Part shown: piece after piece, positions 42,870-43,774 of the stretch
Layout: every line of letters begins with the position of its first letter
Position numbering within the stretch: position 1 is the stretch's first letter
Assembly (NCBI GenBank): GCA_014804445.1
Contig: JAAUZU010000012.1
Span: 125,776 to 169,549, forward strand
Length of the DNA: 43,774 bases
Reading direction: 5' to 3'
DNA from: Lachnospiraceae bacterium
GTDB lineage: Bacteria; Bacillota; Clostridia; Lachnospirales; Lachnospiraceae
Notes under the pieces: generated by a model
What the model was told of the DNA's origin: nothing
Databases searched by the model: none
Seen by the model: only the letters and a program-made list of their open reading frames with translations
Made by a program: the position numbers and the translations under genes

Positions 42870-43517
42870 CTATTCCTTCTCCTTCATCTGGCTGTATCTT
42901 TCCAGATTATAGGACAACTTCATCAGGCTGTCGGATAAATGTACATTTTCCACCTGAATCCCTTCCGGTACATTCAAATCCACATGGGCGAAATTCCAGA
43001 TTGCCTTAATCCCGTTTGCAACCAGCATCTCCGCGACGGCAACCGCCCCTGTTTTCGGTATCGTCAGCACCGCAATGTCCACATCATTTTCTTTTACAAA
43101 GCCCTCTATCATTTCCATGGGCTGTACCTCTATCCCACGCACTTTGCGCCCGTACAGGTCAGGGTTTTTATCAAAAATCCCCTTCAGGATAAAGCCCCGT
43201 CGTTCAAAGTTCATATAGTTTCCAAGTGCCTGCCCTAAGTTGCCTGCACCGATGATAATCAGATGATGGGTCTTGTCAAGCCCGAGCAGCCTGCCGATTT
43301 CCCGGTATAGATACTCAACATTATAACCGTAACCCTGCTGACCGAACCCGCCGAAATTGTTAAAATCCTGTCTGATCTGCGACGCCGTCACATGCATAAG
43401 TTCCGAAAGCTCCTGTGAAGAAATCCTTTCCACACCCTCGTCCCTAAGCTCTCCAAGATACCTGAAATAACGGGGTAAACGTCCAATTACAGCCTGTGAA
43501 ATCCCCTTCTCGTCCAC
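42870..43517 (-). CDS. rex: Redox-sensing transcriptional repressor Rex
   Basis: The start is set at GTG 43517, preceded by AGGAGG seven bases away, giving 215 residues, the normal Rex length. An upstream ATG at 43565 would begin almost at the predicted transcription start and lacks a ribosome binding site. The N-terminal winged helix (residues 4-70, QAVIGRLPRYFRYLGELRDE and VTASQIRQDFNNFGGFGQQG) is followed by a Rossmann domain with IIIGAGNLGQALGNY and the C-terminal swapped helix. Rex binds operator DNA when NADH is low and leaves it when NADH rises, controlling fermentation genes. A candidate operator overlaps its own promoter. Confidence 0.97.
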   Translation of the reverse strand: MDEKGISQAVIGRLPRYFRYLGELRDEGVERISSQELSELMHVTASQIRQDFNNFGGFGQQGYGYNVEYLYREIGRLLGLDKTHHLIIIGAGNLGQALGNYMNFERRGFILKGIFDKNPDLYGRKVRGIEVQPMEMIEGFVKENDVDIAVLTIPKTGAVAVAEMLVANGIKAIWNFAHVDLNVPEGIQVENVHLSDSLMKLSYNLERYSQMKEKE

Positions 43518-43569
43518 TCTTCTTCCTCCTGCCTCGCAAGCCTTTTCATTCCCGAATATATTCATTCTT

Positions 43570-43598
43570 ATTATATATAAATGTTAAAATAATGTCAA
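43570..43598 (-). promoter_or_regulatory. Consensus sigma-A promoter of rex
   Basis: On the minus strand, TTGACA (43598-43593), 17 bases and TATAAT (43575-43570) are perfect consensus hexamers at perfect spacing. Transcription would start near 43563, which is why the upstream ATG at 43565 is rejected as the rex start. Confidence 0.9.
43581..43598 (-). promoter_or_regulatory. Candidate Rex operator overlapping the rex promoter
   Basis: The 18-base sequence TTGACATTATTTTAACAT agrees with the clostridial Rex consensus TTGTTAANNNNTTAACAA at 10 of 14 fixed positions. It covers the -35 hexamer and 12 spacer bases. Partial match and self-placement suggest autoregulation, but the AT-rich background and promoter hexamer contribute to the score. 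Confidence 0.45.
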
Positions 43599-43606
43599 TG
43601 AAGGAA

Positions 43607-43635
43607 TTGACAACCCGAAGCGCTGCCTTTAAACT
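43607..43635 (+). promoter_or_regulatory. Promoter for the ABC-F gene
   Basis: TTGACA (43607-43612), 17 bases and TAAACT (43630-43635) lie on the plus strand, about 60 bases before the ABC-F start. The -35 is perfect and the -10 matches four of six. The rex promoter starts nine bases away in the opposite direction. Confidence 0.55.
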
Positions 43636-43696
43636 ATTGAAAGGAAACGCTTAGAAAACGTTTCTTTGGTTATGTCTGAATGAAGGAGTTTTACCG

Positions 43697-43774
43697 ATGA
43701 TATTATCCTGCCAGAATATTACAAAAGCATTTATTGAAAATACTGTACTATCCAATGTTTCCTTTCATATTGAG
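43697..43774 (+). CDS. ABC-F family ATPase (partial, N-terminus only)
   Basis: An ATG at 43697 with AAGGAG eight bases upstream opens a frame of 26 codons to the window edge, reading MILSCQNITKAF and then LSNVSFHIE. This matches the start of clostridial ABC-F ATPases, which begin ILxCQNIxKxFGxxxILxDVSFxIE. ABC-F proteins act on the ribosome, some conferring antibiotic resistance. The Walker A motif is beyond the edge, so subfamily assignment is not possible. Confidence 0.8.
   Translation, partial: MILSCQNITKAFIENTVLSNVSFHIE

Overview
The window reads as a chromosomal backbone segment of a spore-forming, anaerobic Firmicute, most likely a member of the Lachnospiraceae (Clostridia). The grounds are the yqfC-yqfD-phoH-yqfF-ybeY sporulation/housekeeping block, a BofC-like domain protein, TepA next to an FtsK/SpoIIIE translocase, Rex next to an ABC-F gene, formate-THF ligase with FolD and an NfnAB-type transhydrogenase, and strong AGGAGG ribosome binding sites. 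Taxonomy is inferred from gene content and protein style, not from a marker search. No rRNA, tRNA, CRISPR array, phage or insertion sequence was found, and no gene-free stretch exceeds 300 bases.

Layout. Almost everything is on the minus strand, so transcription runs from high to low coordinates. The plus-strand exceptions are the DHH phosphoesterase (16199-17119) and the start of an ABC-F ATPase (43697 to the edge). From the right: rex, a coiled-coil protein, nnr (NAD(P)H-hydrate repair), alr and a MazF-type toxin (43517-38960); yebC with its own promoter, metY, a GT2 glycosyltransferase and a multi-pass GT-C-like membrane protein whose reading frame is broken inside 42-base repeats (38945-33756); tepA, ftsK, fhs, folD, a zinc-ribbon/TPR/CHB_HEX_C protein and the two Nfn-like subunits (33631-23745); a small membrane protein, rlmH, an unknown toroid-like protein, a GNAT acetyltransferase, two ankyrin-repeat proteins and nth (23707-17222), closed by a bidirectional terminator shared with the convergent DHH gene.

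Left of the DHH gene a divergent promoter drives a lipoprotein. It is followed by lgt, an ABC ATPase and a large FtsX-type permease with an extracytoplasmic coiled-coil hairpin, then pyrimidine-nucleoside phosphorylase, the sporulation block yqfC-yqfD, phoH, a shortened PgpH/YqfF relative whose HD residues are replaced, ybeY, a MATE/SpoVB-like flippase, a BofC-like protein and two flavoprotein oxidoreductases, the last cut by the window edge.

How the genes work together. Fhs, FolD and NfnAB supply one-carbon and NADPH/ferredoxin balance. Rex senses NADH/NAD+, and its promoter overlaps a candidate Rex site. Alr, Lgt, the flippase, the glycosyltransferases and the FtsX transporter serve the envelope. 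The sporulation genes are spread through the left third. The points most worth a second look are the apparently catalytically dead PgpH relative, the frameshifted repeat-bearing membrane protein with its distinctive C-terminal tail, the tandem ankyrin proteins upstream of nth, and a MazF toxin with no adjacent antitoxin.
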